DNA of 33,344 nucleotides from Flavobacteriaceae bacterium (GTDB lineage Bacteria; Bacteroidota; Bacteroidia; Flavobacteriales; Flavobacteriaceae). Location of the stretch: assembly GCA_024763245.1 (NCBI GenBank), contig JANTFW010000013.1, forward strand, positions 1 to 33,344, written 5' to 3'. The translations under genes were made by a program, and so were the position numbers. The notes beneath the pieces are model-generated. The model did not search any database and was not told the DNA's origin. It was given only the letters and a program-made list of their open reading frames with translations. Below are positions 1 through 8,144 of this stretch, piece by piece; within the stretch, counting starts at the first letter, position 1, and every line of letters starts with the position of its first letter.

Positions 1-114
1 GATCAGCCTTACATTAAACAATTTAAGCGCCCTAATGATTATGAGTTTCAACTAGAAATTTCAGGAGGAACAATTGAAATGAGTTCTAATAAAGTCATTA
101 TTTTGGTAGATTAA
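1..114 (+). CDS. 3' end of an unidentified protein gene
   Basis: An open frame runs from the window edge to a TAA at 112-114 and encodes the last 37 residues of a protein (begins DQPYIKQFKR, ends SNKVIILVD). The piece is hydrophilic with a beta-strand-like end and has no T9SS sorting motif. A strong intrinsic terminator follows 17 bases after the stop, which supports this being a real gene end. Too little remains to name a family. Confidence 0.6.
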   Translation, partial: DQPYIKQFKRPNDYEFQLEISGGTIEMSSNKVIILVD

Positions 115-130
115 GTTACTTATCTACATT

Positions 131-169
131 AAAAAAAGTCCTTAATGATGTATCATTAAGGACTTTTTT
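131..169 (+). terminator. Intrinsic terminator after the left-edge gene
   Basis: A perfect 12-bp stem (138-149 with 152-163) is flanked by an A-tract (131-137) and a T-tract (164-169), which pair to lengthen the stem. It follows the stop codon at 114. The A/T flanks make it potentially active in both directions. Confidence 0.85.
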
Positions 170-252
170 ATGGGTATATAAACGGCTAAATTAGGCCAGT
201 AATAAAAAAGAAATGCAACACAACTATTTACTTGATTTCAGCAGTTGAAATC

Positions 253-290
253 AAAAAAATATGGCAAGCTAAAATTGTTTAGCTTGCCAT
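253..290 (-). terminator. Intrinsic terminator of the subtilase gene
   Basis: A 13-bp perfect inverted repeat (261-273 with 278-290, loop 274-277) lies 28 bases beyond the subtilase stop. On the minus strand it is followed by a T-rich run (plus-strand A run at 253-259), as expected for a Rho-independent terminator of the leftward transcription unit. Confidence 0.8.
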
Positions 291-317
291 ACAACAAATA
301 GGATATTCGCTATATTG

Positions 318-2027
318 TTACTTTCCATTCACAATCTGATCGGCTAAGATTACAGCATTGTAAGCGTTTAAGATTCTACCTGAAACGGATAAAGAATCAA
401 AATCTCTTTTATCTGCTTTAGCTCCTCTATCGGCAGGCATCTTAACTACTTGATGCATAGCTATACCAGAGTCCATAAGTATATTTTTAACCTGACTTGC
501 TGTTAATGAAGGGTAATACGAACGTATCAATGCAGCCACACCGGCTACTTCTGGAGATGCCATAGAAGTTCCTGAAATAGATTGGTAGTTGTCTTTTGGA
601 AAAGTAGCATAAATAGTTTTTCCCGGAGCAAAAATATCGACATTATAAACCCCATAATTAGAAAAACTTGCTGAAATATTTTCATCAAAGTGACGAGTCA
701 TTGCACCTACCGTAATTACATTATCGGCAAATTCATTAATCTTGTCTTTAGAATCATTAGGGAAATTATCTTCCACATCTATATCTTTAGAATCATTACC
801 GGCAGCATGAACTAATAATACATCTTTACTTTCAGCGTATTTTATAGCATCATACACCCATTGGGCATGAGGAGAATAGCTTTTACCAAAGCTCATGTTA
901 ACAACCTTGGCGCCATTATCCACAGCATAACGAATAGCTAAGGCTACATCTTTATCGTACTCATCACCATCAGGTACTGCTCTTACAGACATAAGTTTTA
1001 CGTTACCCGCTACTCCATTCATCCCGATACCGTTATTTCTTTCGGCACAGATAATACCCGAAACATGAGTTCCGTGAATTTCATCATCTTTTGAACCTAA
1101 AGTATAGTTATTACCATAATTAGTGTCGGTAATATCTTCAGGATCATCACCTGTAACACGACCTTTAAAGTCTAGATTATACATAGTTTCAGCCTGACTT
1201 TTAAAGTAGTTAACCCCTTCTTCTATTCCATGAAGGCTTTCTTCAATAGTGGCACCGGAAGCTAGCATTTTTAGCAACATGCCTTTTATCTGAGGTTTCA
1301 CAGATTCGTCATTTAGAGCTGTTAATTCATCTACGGTATATACGTCTTTTCCCAAGGCTTTTTTCACGGCATCATCCGCCTCTTTAATGGTATTTAGCAT
1401 TCCTTGATAAAAAGCCATTTGACCCGCTGCTTGTTTTTGCTTATTGGTTACTTCTTCTTTAAGTTTGTTGTAATAGGCAAATTCTTCTTTGTCTGCATCA
1501 GCGATATCTTCTTCCGTTTTTCCATCATATTTAGGTGTCAATTTAGCCACAATACGTGTTATTTCAAGTTGTTCCGGAGCAGCACTTCCGGGTTTTCCAC
1601 CTAAAAAGTTCCAACCGTGAATGTCATCTACATAACCATTGTTATCATCATCTTTACCATTATTTGGAATCTCATCTTCATTGGTCCAAGCTACATTTTT
1701 TAAATCTTCATGTTCAATGTCAATTCCGGAATCAACCACCGCTACTATTATAGTTTGAGGGGTTTTATCTTTTAAAAATTCATACGCTTTATCTAAGCTC
1801 ATGCCGGGTACAGAATCAGTAAAGATATCCATATGGGGCCATTTTTGGATTTCTTCTTTACTCATTTCTTGTTTTTTAGCAACTACATTGTCAGTGGCTA
1901 TTTGCATAACAAATTCTTTAGGGGCTTTGGGAGCTACTGCTTCTGCAACAGTAGATGGTTTGGTACTACCACAGCTTGAGAGAGTCAAGATGACTCCTAA
2001 TCCTAATACTACTTTTGTAAAATTCAT
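318..2027 (-). CDS. S8 family (subtilase) serine peptidase, lipoprotein
   Basis: A subtilisin-family endopeptidase of 569 aa. A lipoprotein signal peptide ends at the lipobox LSSC with Cys19, so it should be anchored in a membrane facing the periplasm or the surface. The catalytic triad is visible: Asp99 (VVDSGID), His318 (HGTHVSG) and Ser488 (SGTSMASP), with the oxyanion Asn411 (HAAGND). About 150 residues (roughly 145-300) separate the Asp and His blocks; this stretch is rich in Lys/Glu/Ala and looks helical, unlike the short spacing of classical subtilisins. There is no T9SS sorting domain, consistent with lipid anchoring. The MBL hydrolase lies 60 bases upstream on the same strand, so the two may be cotranscribed. 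Family certain; substrate unknown. Confidence 0.93.
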   Translation of the reverse strand: MNFTKVVLGLGVILTLSSCGSTKPSTVAEAVAPKAPKEFVMQIATDNVVAKKQEMSKEEIQKWPHMDIFTDSVPGMSLDKAYEFLKDKTPQTIIVAVVDSGIDIEHEDLKNVAWTNEDEIPNNGKDDDNNGYVDDIHGWNFLGGKPGSAAPEQLEITRIVAKLTPKYDGKTEEDIADADKEEFAYYNKLKEEVTNKQKQAAGQMAFYQGMLNTIKEADDAVKKALGKDVYTVDELTALNDESVKPQIKGMLLKMLASGATIEESLHGIEEGVNYFKSQAETMYNLDFKGRVTGDDPEDITDTNYGNNYTLGSKDDEIHGTHVSGIICAERNNGIGMNGVAGNVKLMSVRAVPDGDEYDKDVALAIRYAVDNGAKVVNMSFGKSYSPHAQWVYDAIKYAESKDVLLVHAAGNDSKDIDVEDNFPNDSKDKINEFADNVITVGAMTRHFDENISASFSNYGVYNVDIFAPGKTIYATFPKDNYQSISGTSMASPEVAGVAALIRSYYPSLTASQVKNILMDSGIAMHQVVKMPADRGAKADKRDFDSLSVSGRILNAYNAVILADQIVNGK

Positions 2028-2087
2028 GTTAATTGTATTAATTGTTTAATTATTATTAGACTTATTTATTGGTTGTTTGTTACATAA

Positions 2088-2948
2088 TTATTCGAAAATC
2101 TCAGAAAAACTAAAGGTTTTATCCAATCGTACTCCTTTCTCTGTCTCTTTAACGGTACACAGTTCATGCTGGGCATCGTGTTCTAAAAAAAGATAATACT
2201 TTTCTTTGGCTGCTTTATTTAAAAACAAGGCCTTCTCTTCCATCGTCAATAAAGGTCTTGTATCATAGCCCATAATATAAGGCAGCGGAATATGACCGAC
2301 AGTGGGGAGTAAATCAGCCATAAAAACTACCGTTTTTCCTTTATACCTAATTTGAGGAATCATTTGCTTTTCGGTATGGCCATCCGGTAAAAAAATGGAA
2401 AAACCCAATTCACTATTGGCTATAAAATTAGTGTCATTCATTGCAACAAATGCTAACTGACCACTACTTTCCATCGGATTAATATTTTCTGATAAAAAAG
2501 AGGCTTTTTCTCTAGGGTTAGGCTGGGTCGCCCACTGCCAATGATTTTTGTTACTCCAAAATTTAGCATTTTTAAAAGCCGGCTCGTAACCGGTTCTGTC
2601 TTTATTCCACTGAATACTCCCTCCACAATGATCAAAATGAAGATGAGTTAAAAAAACATCGGTAATATCATCACGATGAAATCCGTATTTTGCCAAAGAA
2701 CTATCCAAAGAATAATTGCCGTATAAATGAAAATACCCAAAAAATTTATCCGATTGTTTGTTCCCAATACCCGTATCGATTAATATAAGCCGATTACCAT
2801 CTTCAATAAGCATAGAACGCATACTCATAGAAATCATATTGTTCGCATCAGCCGGATTGGTGCGCTGCCATATAGATTTAGGGACAACACCAAACATAGC
2901 CCCGCCATCTAACTTAAAATTACCGGTTTCAATAGGATATATTTTCAT
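2088..2948 (-). CDS. MBL-fold metallo-hydrolase
   Basis: A metallo-beta-lactamase superfamily hydrolase of 286 aa. The zinc motif HLHFDH is at 102-107, with further metal ligands in place: His191 (PDGHTE), Asp212 (FMADLLP) and His257 (LEHDAQ). An early strand carries LILIDTGIG (54-62). There is no signal peptide, so it should be cytoplasmic. The layout resembles the quorum-quenching lactonase / glyoxalase II-like branch, but the substrate cannot be read from sequence. The subtilase gene lies 60 bases downstream on the same strand. Confidence 0.88.
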   Translation of the reverse strand: MKIYPIETGNFKLDGGAMFGVVPKSIWQRTNPADANNMISMSMRSMLIEDGNRLILIDTGIGNKQSDKFFGYFHLYGNYSLDSSLAKYGFHRDDITDVFLTHLHFDHCGGSIQWNKDRTGYEPAFKNAKFWSNKNHWQWATQPNPREKASFLSENINPMESSGQLAFVAMNDTNFIANSELGFSIFLPDGHTEKQMIPQIRYKGKTVVFMADLLPTVGHIPLPYIMGYDTRPLLTMEEKALFLNKAAKEKYYLFLEHDAQHELCTVKETEKGVRLDKTFSFSEIFE

Positions 2949-3004
2949 ATAGGTAAGGAATACGTTACAAAGTTGCGTAAAAATACATTAATTCTTTGTT
3001 AATT

Positions 3005-3038
3005 TAAAAAAAATCCATCCTCAATATAAGGATGGATT
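3005..3038 (-). terminator. Intrinsic terminator of tRNA-Cys
   Basis: A 9-bp inverted repeat (3012-3020 with 3030-3038, extendable by one pair) lies immediately downstream of tRNA-Cys on the minus strand. It is followed there by a T-tract (plus-strand A run 3006-3013). Confidence 0.8.
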
Positions 3039-3040
3039 AG

Positions 3041-3111
3041 AGGCGTCAAGCGGATTCGAACCGCTGTACGTGCTTTTGCAGAGCACTGCCTAGCCACTCG
3101 GCCATGACGCC
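3041..3111 (-). tRNA. tRNA-Cys (anticodon GCA)
   Basis: Read on the minus strand the 71 bases fold as a cloverleaf: acceptor GGCGTCA/TGACGCC with discriminator T, anticodon stem GTGCT/AGCAC around loop CTGCAAA giving anticodon GCA, and T arm GCGG-TTCGAAT-CCGC. CCA is not encoded. A terminator hairpin follows directly and a TAAATTTG promoter element sits 16 bases upstream. Confidence 0.95.
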
Positions 3112-3127
3112 ATTTAGTAAAGGATTG

Positions 3128-3135
3128 CAAATTTA
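3128..3135 (-). promoter_or_regulatory. -7 element for tRNA-Cys (TAAATTTG)
   Basis: It matches the Bacteroidota -7 consensus TAnnTTTG on the minus strand, 16 bases upstream of the tRNA 5' end, which puts the transcription start about 10 bases before the tRNA. No clear -33 TTG at the usual 17-23 base spacing. Confidence 0.55.
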
Positions 3136-3157
3136 CTAAAAAAATTTTTGTGATGAA

Positions 3158-3526
3158 TTATTTTTTTGATTTTTGTTTCTTTGACATAATTACACTCACC
3201 GATTCCACATTTCCTCCAATCGGAGGATTGATTTTTGATACGCTAACTTTTGCTTTGGTAACTATAGGTATTTCCAGCAACAGCCTATTTAGAATTCTTC
3301 TGGCTACATGCTCCAACAAATAGGAACGTATGCTCATTTCTTCTTTGACAATCCGATTCACCAGAACATAATCTGCAGTATCGGATAGTTCATCTGACAA
3401 TGCTGATTTTGAGAGATTTACATTAATTGTAACATCTACACGATAAGCACTTCCTATCTTTCCTTCTTCTTCTAAACATCCATGATTTGCAAAAAGACGA
3501 ATATTCTTTATTTTAATTTTTCCCAT
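3158..3526 (-). CDS. folB: Dihydroneopterin aldolase
   Basis: Folate biosynthesis enzyme that cleaves 7,8-dihydroneopterin to 6-hydroxymethyl-7,8-dihydropterin and glycolaldehyde; cytoplasmic, usually an octamer. At 122 aa it has normal family length. Family landmarks are present: NHGCLEEE (14-21) with the substrate-region acidic residues, the DTADY segment with catalytic Tyr53, LLEHVA with pterin-binding Glu72, and KINPPIGG with catalytic Lys98. The C-terminus is a Lys/Ser-rich tail. It is transcribed divergently from the metallopeptidase gene at 3629. Confidence 0.93.
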   Translation of the reverse strand: MGKIKIKNIRLFANHGCLEEEGKIGSAYRVDVTINVNLSKSALSDELSDTADYVLVNRIVKEEMSIRSYLLEHVARRILNRLLLEIPIVTKAKVSVSKINPPIGGNVESVSVIMSKKQKSKK

Positions 3527-3546
3527 CTATCTATTGTAATACTTTA

Positions 3547-3554
3547 CAAAAATA
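3547..3554 (-). promoter_or_regulatory. Probable -7 element for folB (TATTTTTG)
   Basis: A match to TAnnTTTG on the minus strand, 20 bases upstream of the folB start. No TTG at the expected -33 distance, so support is partial. It sits about 32 bases from the oppositely oriented element at 3587, making this a compact divergent promoter region. Confidence 0.45.
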
Positions 3555-3586
3555 GCTAATAATATATATTGTTGTTAAAAAAATAG

Positions 3587-3594
3587 TAGATTTG
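3587..3594 (+). promoter_or_regulatory. Probable -7 element for the metallopeptidase (TAGATTTG)
   Basis: Matches TAnnTTTG 34 bases upstream of the ATG at 3629. TTG triplets occur upstream at 3569-3571 and 3572-3574, but with spacing of 15 and 12 bases, shorter than the usual 17-23. Confidence 0.55.
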
Positions 3595-3628
3595 TCCATA
3601 TAAGTTTAATTCACCAACATTTCCTAGT

Positions 3629-6600
3629 ATGAAAAACAAGTATCTCCTCATCATTTTTGCGGCAATCTTATTATTTAGCAACCGGCAAACAAATGCACAA
3701 AACACAACACAGCTATGGACAAAGGCTGGGACAGAAAAAACTGAAAACCTAAAAAAAGTCCACCGTAGCTCGCACCCCAAAACATTCGATCTGTACAAAC
3801 TAAATATCGATGCCTTAAAAAATAGGCTTGCTAATGCTCCCTTGAGACAAGCAGCACGAACTTCTACGACTATCATTAGTTTCCCTATGGCAAACGGAAA
3901 GCTAGAGAAATTCAGTGTTTTTGAATCTCCCATAATGCATCCGGACTTGGCCGCAAAATTTCCTATGATAAAAACCTATGCGGCGCAGGGAATTGATGAT
4001 CCCACTGCCACTATGCGTTTTAGCATTACACAATTTGGATTACATACCATGACCTTATCCGGAAAACATAGCGCTCATTACATTGATCCTTACTCTAAAA
4101 ATGGTGATTATTATATGGTTTATGACCGCAAATCTTTACAGGATGATGATAGTTGGATGGATTTTGAATGCTTAACAGAAGAAGGCTATCATATAGATCC
4201 TTCCAGCACTTCGCAACTTGATAGAAATGACACTAATGATCAAAAATTACGCACCTATAGACTAGCACAAACCTGTACGGCTGAATATGGAAATATCTTT
4301 GCCGGTACCGGAACAGATGCCCAAAAGAAAGCCAATATTCAAGCCCAAATGACGATTACAATAAATCGTGTTAACGAGATCTATGAGCGTGATTTGGCCA
4401 TTACTTTAGAATTTATTGCTAATAATGATTTGTTAATTTATTATGGTGATGTCAATGCCGATCCTTGGAATGGAGAATACAATACCAAAACGCAAGAGGT
4501 TATATCTACCACGCTCGATGATGAATCTTTATATGATATAGGTCATAACTTTAACACTTCAGGAGGCGGTAATGCGGGCTGTCTGTCATGTGTTTGTATA
4601 GATGCAGCACCTCCTTACACAGCAGATTCTAAAGGAAGAGGTATGACCGGTCGATCAGATCCAACGGGAGATCCTTTTGATATTGATTATGTAGCTCATG
4701 AAATGGGGCATCAATTTGGTGGCTACCATACAATGAATACCTGTAGTAGAAGTGGTAACGGTATGACAGAGGTGGAGCCGGCTAGTGGAAGCTCCATAAT
4801 GGGCTATGCAGGTATCTGTCCTACAAATGTTCAGATGAATAGTGATGCTCATTTCAATTATGTAAACATTAGAGATATTTCTGCAAACGTACAACCGGGA
4901 GGAAACAGTACTTGTGGTGCTCAAACCAATTTAGCCAACAACCCACCCACAGCAGATGCAGGAAATGATTACACTATTCCCAAAAGAACCGCTTATGTGC
5001 TAGAAGGTACGGCAACAGATCCAGATGGAATGGCATCGTTAACCTACAACTGGTCAGAAAATGATCCTGAACAATCTCCAGGCAGTGCTGAGCCTCAATC
5101 TAGTTATGCAGTAGGGCCACTTTACAGAGCCATATTACCTACCACATCACCTAAGAGGTATTTACCAAAACTTAGTGATGTGCTCGCCGGAAACTTAACG
5201 CCTACCTGGGAAGTTACTCCTTCTGTTGCCAGAACCTTAGATTTTTCTTTTATTGTACGCGATAATTTTGCCGGGGGAGGACAAACCGCTGCCGATTTAA
5301 TGACGGTAACGGTCGATGGTACGGCAGGCCCATTTACCGTAAGCTCTCAATCTACAGCGGCAGCCTGGAATGCCGGAGATAACCAAACCATTACTTGGGA
5401 TGTTGCCGGAACAAATTCAGGAGCTGTCAACACACCCAACGTAGATATATTCCTGATTATTGATGATGGTGCTTCTATCGTTCCAGTTGTTTCAAATGTA
5501 GCCAACAATGGTTCGTATACCATTAGTGTACCCACAGGGTATACTACCAACAATGCAAGAGTAATGGTTAAAGGTCATAATAATATATTCTATGCCGTTA
5601 GTACGGGTACAATTAGTATACAAGATTCTGAATTTGTAATGAACTTTACTACGACAGGTATCGATAGCTGTGTTCCTGATGATGCTACTTATACTTTTAC
5701 GTACAATACATTTAATGGGTTTAACGAAACAACTACATTTTCTGCAACCGGTAATCCGGCCGGATCAACAGTAAGTTTTTCGCCTTCTCAAGCTACGACA
5801 GATGGCACAAGTGTAACGGTGACTGTAAGTGGAATTACAAGTTCAATGCTAGGCAATCATACGATTAATGTTGTAGGGACATCCAATTCTGACACTAAAA
5901 ATGTAGATGTATCCTTACAAATCTATAATGATAGTTTTGATATGATTAGTTTAACATCTCCCACAAATACAGCAGCAGGAATAATAAGCCCTGTTACTTT
6001 AGATTGGACTGCTATTTCAAACACACAAAACTATACGGTACAAGTGGCCACAGATATGGCTTTTACCAATATAGTTGAAAATGCTTCCGTTAGTACTAAT
6101 TCGTATCAAACCGGTGTATTGAATGTTAATACGGAATATTTTTGGCGCGTAATGCCTACCAATCTTTGTGGATCAGGAAACTATTCCAGTGTTTTTAGTT
6201 TTACAACAGCAAATATTGCTTGTAATACCATTGCAGCTACAGATGTCCCACAAAATATTGGGCCAAATGGAGGAACAATAACTAATTCTGTTATTAATTT
6301 TACCGATGATTTAAGCATATCAGAGGTAATTGTTAGTATTAACCTTACCCATACTTGGGATTCCGATTTAGATATTACATTAACAGCACCTGATGGAACC
6401 ACTACTATTGATTTATCTACTGCTAATGGAAGTAGTGGTGATAATTATACGGATACGGTCTTTGATGATGATGCTGCACAATCTATTACTGCAGGCTCTG
6501 CCCCTTTTACGGGGACATTCCAACCCGAACAGCCATTAAGCACCTTTGATGGTTTGTCTTCTAGTGGCGATTGGACCTTATCTATAACGGATAATGCTAA

Positions 6601-6919
6601 TGGTGATGGCGGTCAACTCATCAGTTGGTCTATCTCTATTTGTGGTGGGGTAACCGTAGGTGTTAATGACTATTTAGTAAGCCGTTTGGTGAAACTATAT
6701 CCTAATCCAACAAGTGGTCTTCTCCATATTAATAATCAAGAACAAGTAGATATCCATATATATGATGTACTAGGAAAACAACTAGAGAGCAGTTCTTTAG
6801 AAACCGGAACAAATAGTATTGATTTATCATACTTTACCGCTGGTATATATTTCGTGAAAGTACGTCTATTTAGCAATGGTCAAGAAGGGGTTAAAACCTA
6901 TAGAATCATCAAGCAATAA
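3629..6919 (+). CDS. Reprolysin-like metallopeptidase with P-domain and T9SS sorting domain
   Basis: A large exported zinc peptidase (1096 aa). A signal peptide (about 1-23, ending TNAQ) precedes a propeptide-like region. The metzincin zinc motif HEMGHQFGGYH lies at 357-367 and is followed by a Met-turn-like SIMGY around Met391. Cysteines cluster at about 318-323 and 371. Then come a PKD-like Ig region (about 435-520), further beta-rich modules, a fibronectin III-like module (about 775-860), a proprotein-convertase P-domain (about 865-1005; starts CNTIAATDVP, carries HTWDSDLDITLTAPDGT) and a type A T9SS sorting domain (about 1017-1096; LYPNPTSG, GIYFVKV). The protein should be secreted or held on the surface after CTD cleavage. 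P-domains are best known from serine convertases but do occur on flavobacterial metallopeptidases. It stands alone, divergent from folB and convergent with ribF. Confidence 0.92.
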   Translation: MKNKYLLIIFAAILLFSNRQTNAQNTTQLWTKAGTEKTENLKKVHRSSHPKTFDLYKLNIDALKNRLANAPLRQAARTSTTIISFPMANGKLEKFSVFESPIMHPDLAAKFPMIKTYAAQGIDDPTATMRFSITQFGLHTMTLSGKHSAHYIDPYSKNGDYYMVYDRKSLQDDDSWMDFECLTEEGYHIDPSSTSQLDRNDTNDQKLRTYRLAQTCTAEYGNIFAGTGTDAQKKANIQAQMTITINRVNEIYERDLAITLEFIANNDLLIYYGDVNADPWNGEYNTKTQEVISTTLDDESLYDIGHNFNTSGGGNAGCLSCVCIDAAPPYTADSKGRGMTGRSDPTGDPFDIDYVAHEMGHQFGGYHTMNTCSRSGNGMTEVEPASGSSIMGYAGICPTNVQMNSDAHFNYVNIRDISANVQPGGNSTCGAQTNLANNPPTADAGNDYTIPKRTAYVLEGTATDPDGMASLTYNWSENDPEQSPGSAEPQSSYAVGPLYRAILPTTSPKRYLPKLSDVLAGNLTPTWEVTPSVARTLDFSFIVRDNFAGGGQTAADLMTVTVDGTAGPFTVSSQSTAAAWNAGDNQTITWDVAGTNSGAVNTPNVDIFLIIDDGASIVPVVSNVANNGSYTISVPTGYTTNNARVMVKGHNNIFYAVSTGTISIQDSEFVMNFTTTGIDSCVPDDATYTFTYNTFNGFNETTTFSATGNPAGSTVSFSPSQATTDGTSVTVTVSGITSSMLGNHTINVVGTSNSDTKNVDVSLQIYNDSFDMISLTSPTNTAAGIISPVTLDWTAISNTQNYTVQVATDMAFTNIVENASVSTNSYQTGVLNVNTEYFWRVMPTNLCGSGNYSSVFSFTTANIACNTIAATDVPQNIGPNGGTITNSVINFTDDLSISEVIVSINLTHTWDSDLDITLTAPDGTTTIDLSTANGSSGDNYTDTVFDDDAAQSITAGSAPFTGTFQPEQPLSTFDGLSSSGDWTLSITDNANGDGGQLISWSISICGGVTVGVNDYLVSRLVKLYPNPTSGLLHINNQEQVDIHIYDVLGKQLESSSLETGTNSIDLSYFTAGIYFVKVRLFSNGQEGVKTYRIIKQ

Positions 6920-6941
6920 AAGGGATTAGCCTTATAAAAAT

Positions 6942-6972
6942 AAAGCCTTTGGATTACATTCAAAGGCTTTTT
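6942..6972. terminator. Shared convergent terminator overlapping the ribF stop codon
   Basis: A 10-bp inverted repeat (6942-6951 with 6961-6970; loop 6952-6960) with A and T flanks on both sides sits between the convergent metallopeptidase and ribF genes. The ribF stop codon (6960-6962) and its last codons lie within the hairpin, so one element appears to end both transcripts. Confidence 0.75.
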
Positions 6973-7859
6973 AAATAACTAAGAACAGCCATTTTATCGA
7001 GTTCTAACTGCTTTTTAAGCGCTTCTAAATTTTTAAATTTTAGTTCATCTCGCAATCTTTTTAAGACGACAACACGTAATTGGGTATCATAAAGATTTTT
7101 GTCAAGATTAAAATAATGTACCTCTATAGTTTGTTTGGTACCGTTAACGGTAGGGCGAAATCCAATATTCATCATACCATAAAATAAATTTCCTTCAATC
7201 GTAGATTGTACGGCATACACCCCAAGTTTAGGGACAATTTTATTTGGATAATCCAATACAATATTTGCCGTGTTAAACCCTATTTTACGACCCAGCTGAT
7301 TTCCTTTAACCACCTTACCAAACAGGCAAAAATCATAGCCTAAGTAGATATTGGCTTCCATAATTTTTCCAGAAGAAAGCAACGAACGAATTAAAGAAGA
7401 ACTGATGATTTTAGCGCCCACTTTATAGGCCGAAACTCTTTCAATTGTAAAATCTAATGCTTTGGCTAGTTTTGATAAAGACGAAAAATCGCCGGATTGA
7501 TTTCTCCCAAAACTATGGTCATAACCTACAATAAGTTTCTTCATTCGCCATTTCCCCAATAGCTCTTCCTTGATAAATGTAGTGGCAGATTTTCTGGAGA
7601 AATCTTTAGTAAACTCTTTAATAACAATATGTTCAAGCCCCTGTTTTTTTAACAAAGTAACCCGTTCTTCTAGGCTTGTAATCATTTTTAGTGGATTGTC
7701 CGGACTTAAAACATGTGAAGGATGTGGAAAAAAAGTAACCAAAATAGGCTTATACTGTAATCTTTTAGCTTCTGATAAAAGCTGATTTATTATTTTTTGA
7801 TGGCCTAAATGTACCCCGTCAAAAGTTCCTATTGTTATGATTGATTGTTCTACTTTCAA
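6960..7859 (-). CDS. ribF: Bifunctional riboflavin kinase / FAD synthetase
   Basis: Makes FMN from riboflavin and then FAD; cytoplasmic, 299 aa, close to the family's usual length. The N-terminal nucleotidyltransferase domain carries GTFDGVHLGHQ (12-22), and a downstream block with the ISSSLIR signature sits near residues 152-158. The C-terminal flavokinase domain begins near GRKIGFNTANI. The usual GFPTAN motif reads GFNTAN here, with the Thr-Ala-Asn needed for nucleotide/Mg binding retained. The start is supported by direct entry into the first beta strand (SIITIGTFDG). Its 3' end overlaps a convergent terminator. Confidence 0.95.
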   Translation of the reverse strand: MKVEQSIITIGTFDGVHLGHQKIINQLLSEAKRLQYKPILVTFFPHPSHVLSPDNPLKMITSLEERVTLLKKQGLEHIVIKEFTKDFSRKSATTFIKEELLGKWRMKKLIVGYDHSFGRNQSGDFSSLSKLAKALDFTIERVSAYKVGAKIISSSLIRSLLSSGKIMEANIYLGYDFCLFGKVVKGNQLGRKIGFNTANIVLDYPNKIVPKLGVYAVQSTIEGNLFYGMMNIGFRPTVNGTKQTIEVHYFNLDKNLYDTQLRVVVLKRLRDELKFKNLEALKKQLELDKMAVLSYLKSL

Positions 7860-8096
7860 GATTAATGTTGCTTATAAAGTGTGCTAAAATACGTTTATTT
7901 TTAGTACAAAAGAAAAGGTACTAACAAAACTGTTAGATACAGCGTAAAGTTTAAAGCTTATGGCTTAAATGGGTATTGTACGGATTCGGGAGACGTTCTC
8001 ACAGCGCATTCTATTTTAATTCTGACTTCGGTGAGCGGGAACATTTACAGAGCGTAAAACTTCGAACAGTAGAGATATTATGGGGGTATAAAACAA
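7860..8096. other. Non-coding interval with several small inverted repeats
   Basis: This stretch between ribF and tRNA-Leu holds no convincing gene. It contains a perfect 6-bp hairpin at 7921-7936 (CTAACA-AAAC-TGTTAG), an imperfect TTTAAAGC/GCTTAAA pair just after it, a possible pairing of GTTCTCAC with GTGAG..GAAC (about 7995-8042), and an imperfect direct repeat of ACAG(AG)CGTAAA. It looks less AT-rich than other intergenic DNA here. A small structured RNA is possible but unproven. Confidence 0.3.
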
Positions 8097-8130
8097 AAAT
8101 AACTGACAACATATTGATTGTCAGTTATTT
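8092..8130 (-). terminator. Intrinsic terminator of tRNA-Leu
   Basis: A 13-bp perfect inverted repeat (8097-8109 with 8118-8130, 8-base loop) lies 14 bases downstream of tRNA-Leu on the minus strand. It is followed there by a T-rich stretch. Confidence 0.85.
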
Positions 8131-8144
8131 ATTTTTAATTCCAG

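Noticed and set aside
232-254. 9-bp hairpin TTGATTTCA/TGAAATCAA next to the subtilase terminator
   Set aside because: No T-tract follows it in the leftward direction, and the stronger 13-bp hairpin at 261-290 explains termination; probably chance or an accessory stem.
3556-3933. 125-aa minus-strand open frame upstream of folB
   Set aside because: It is antisense to the signal peptide and propeptide codons of the metallopeptidase, whose reading frame is clearly the coding one.
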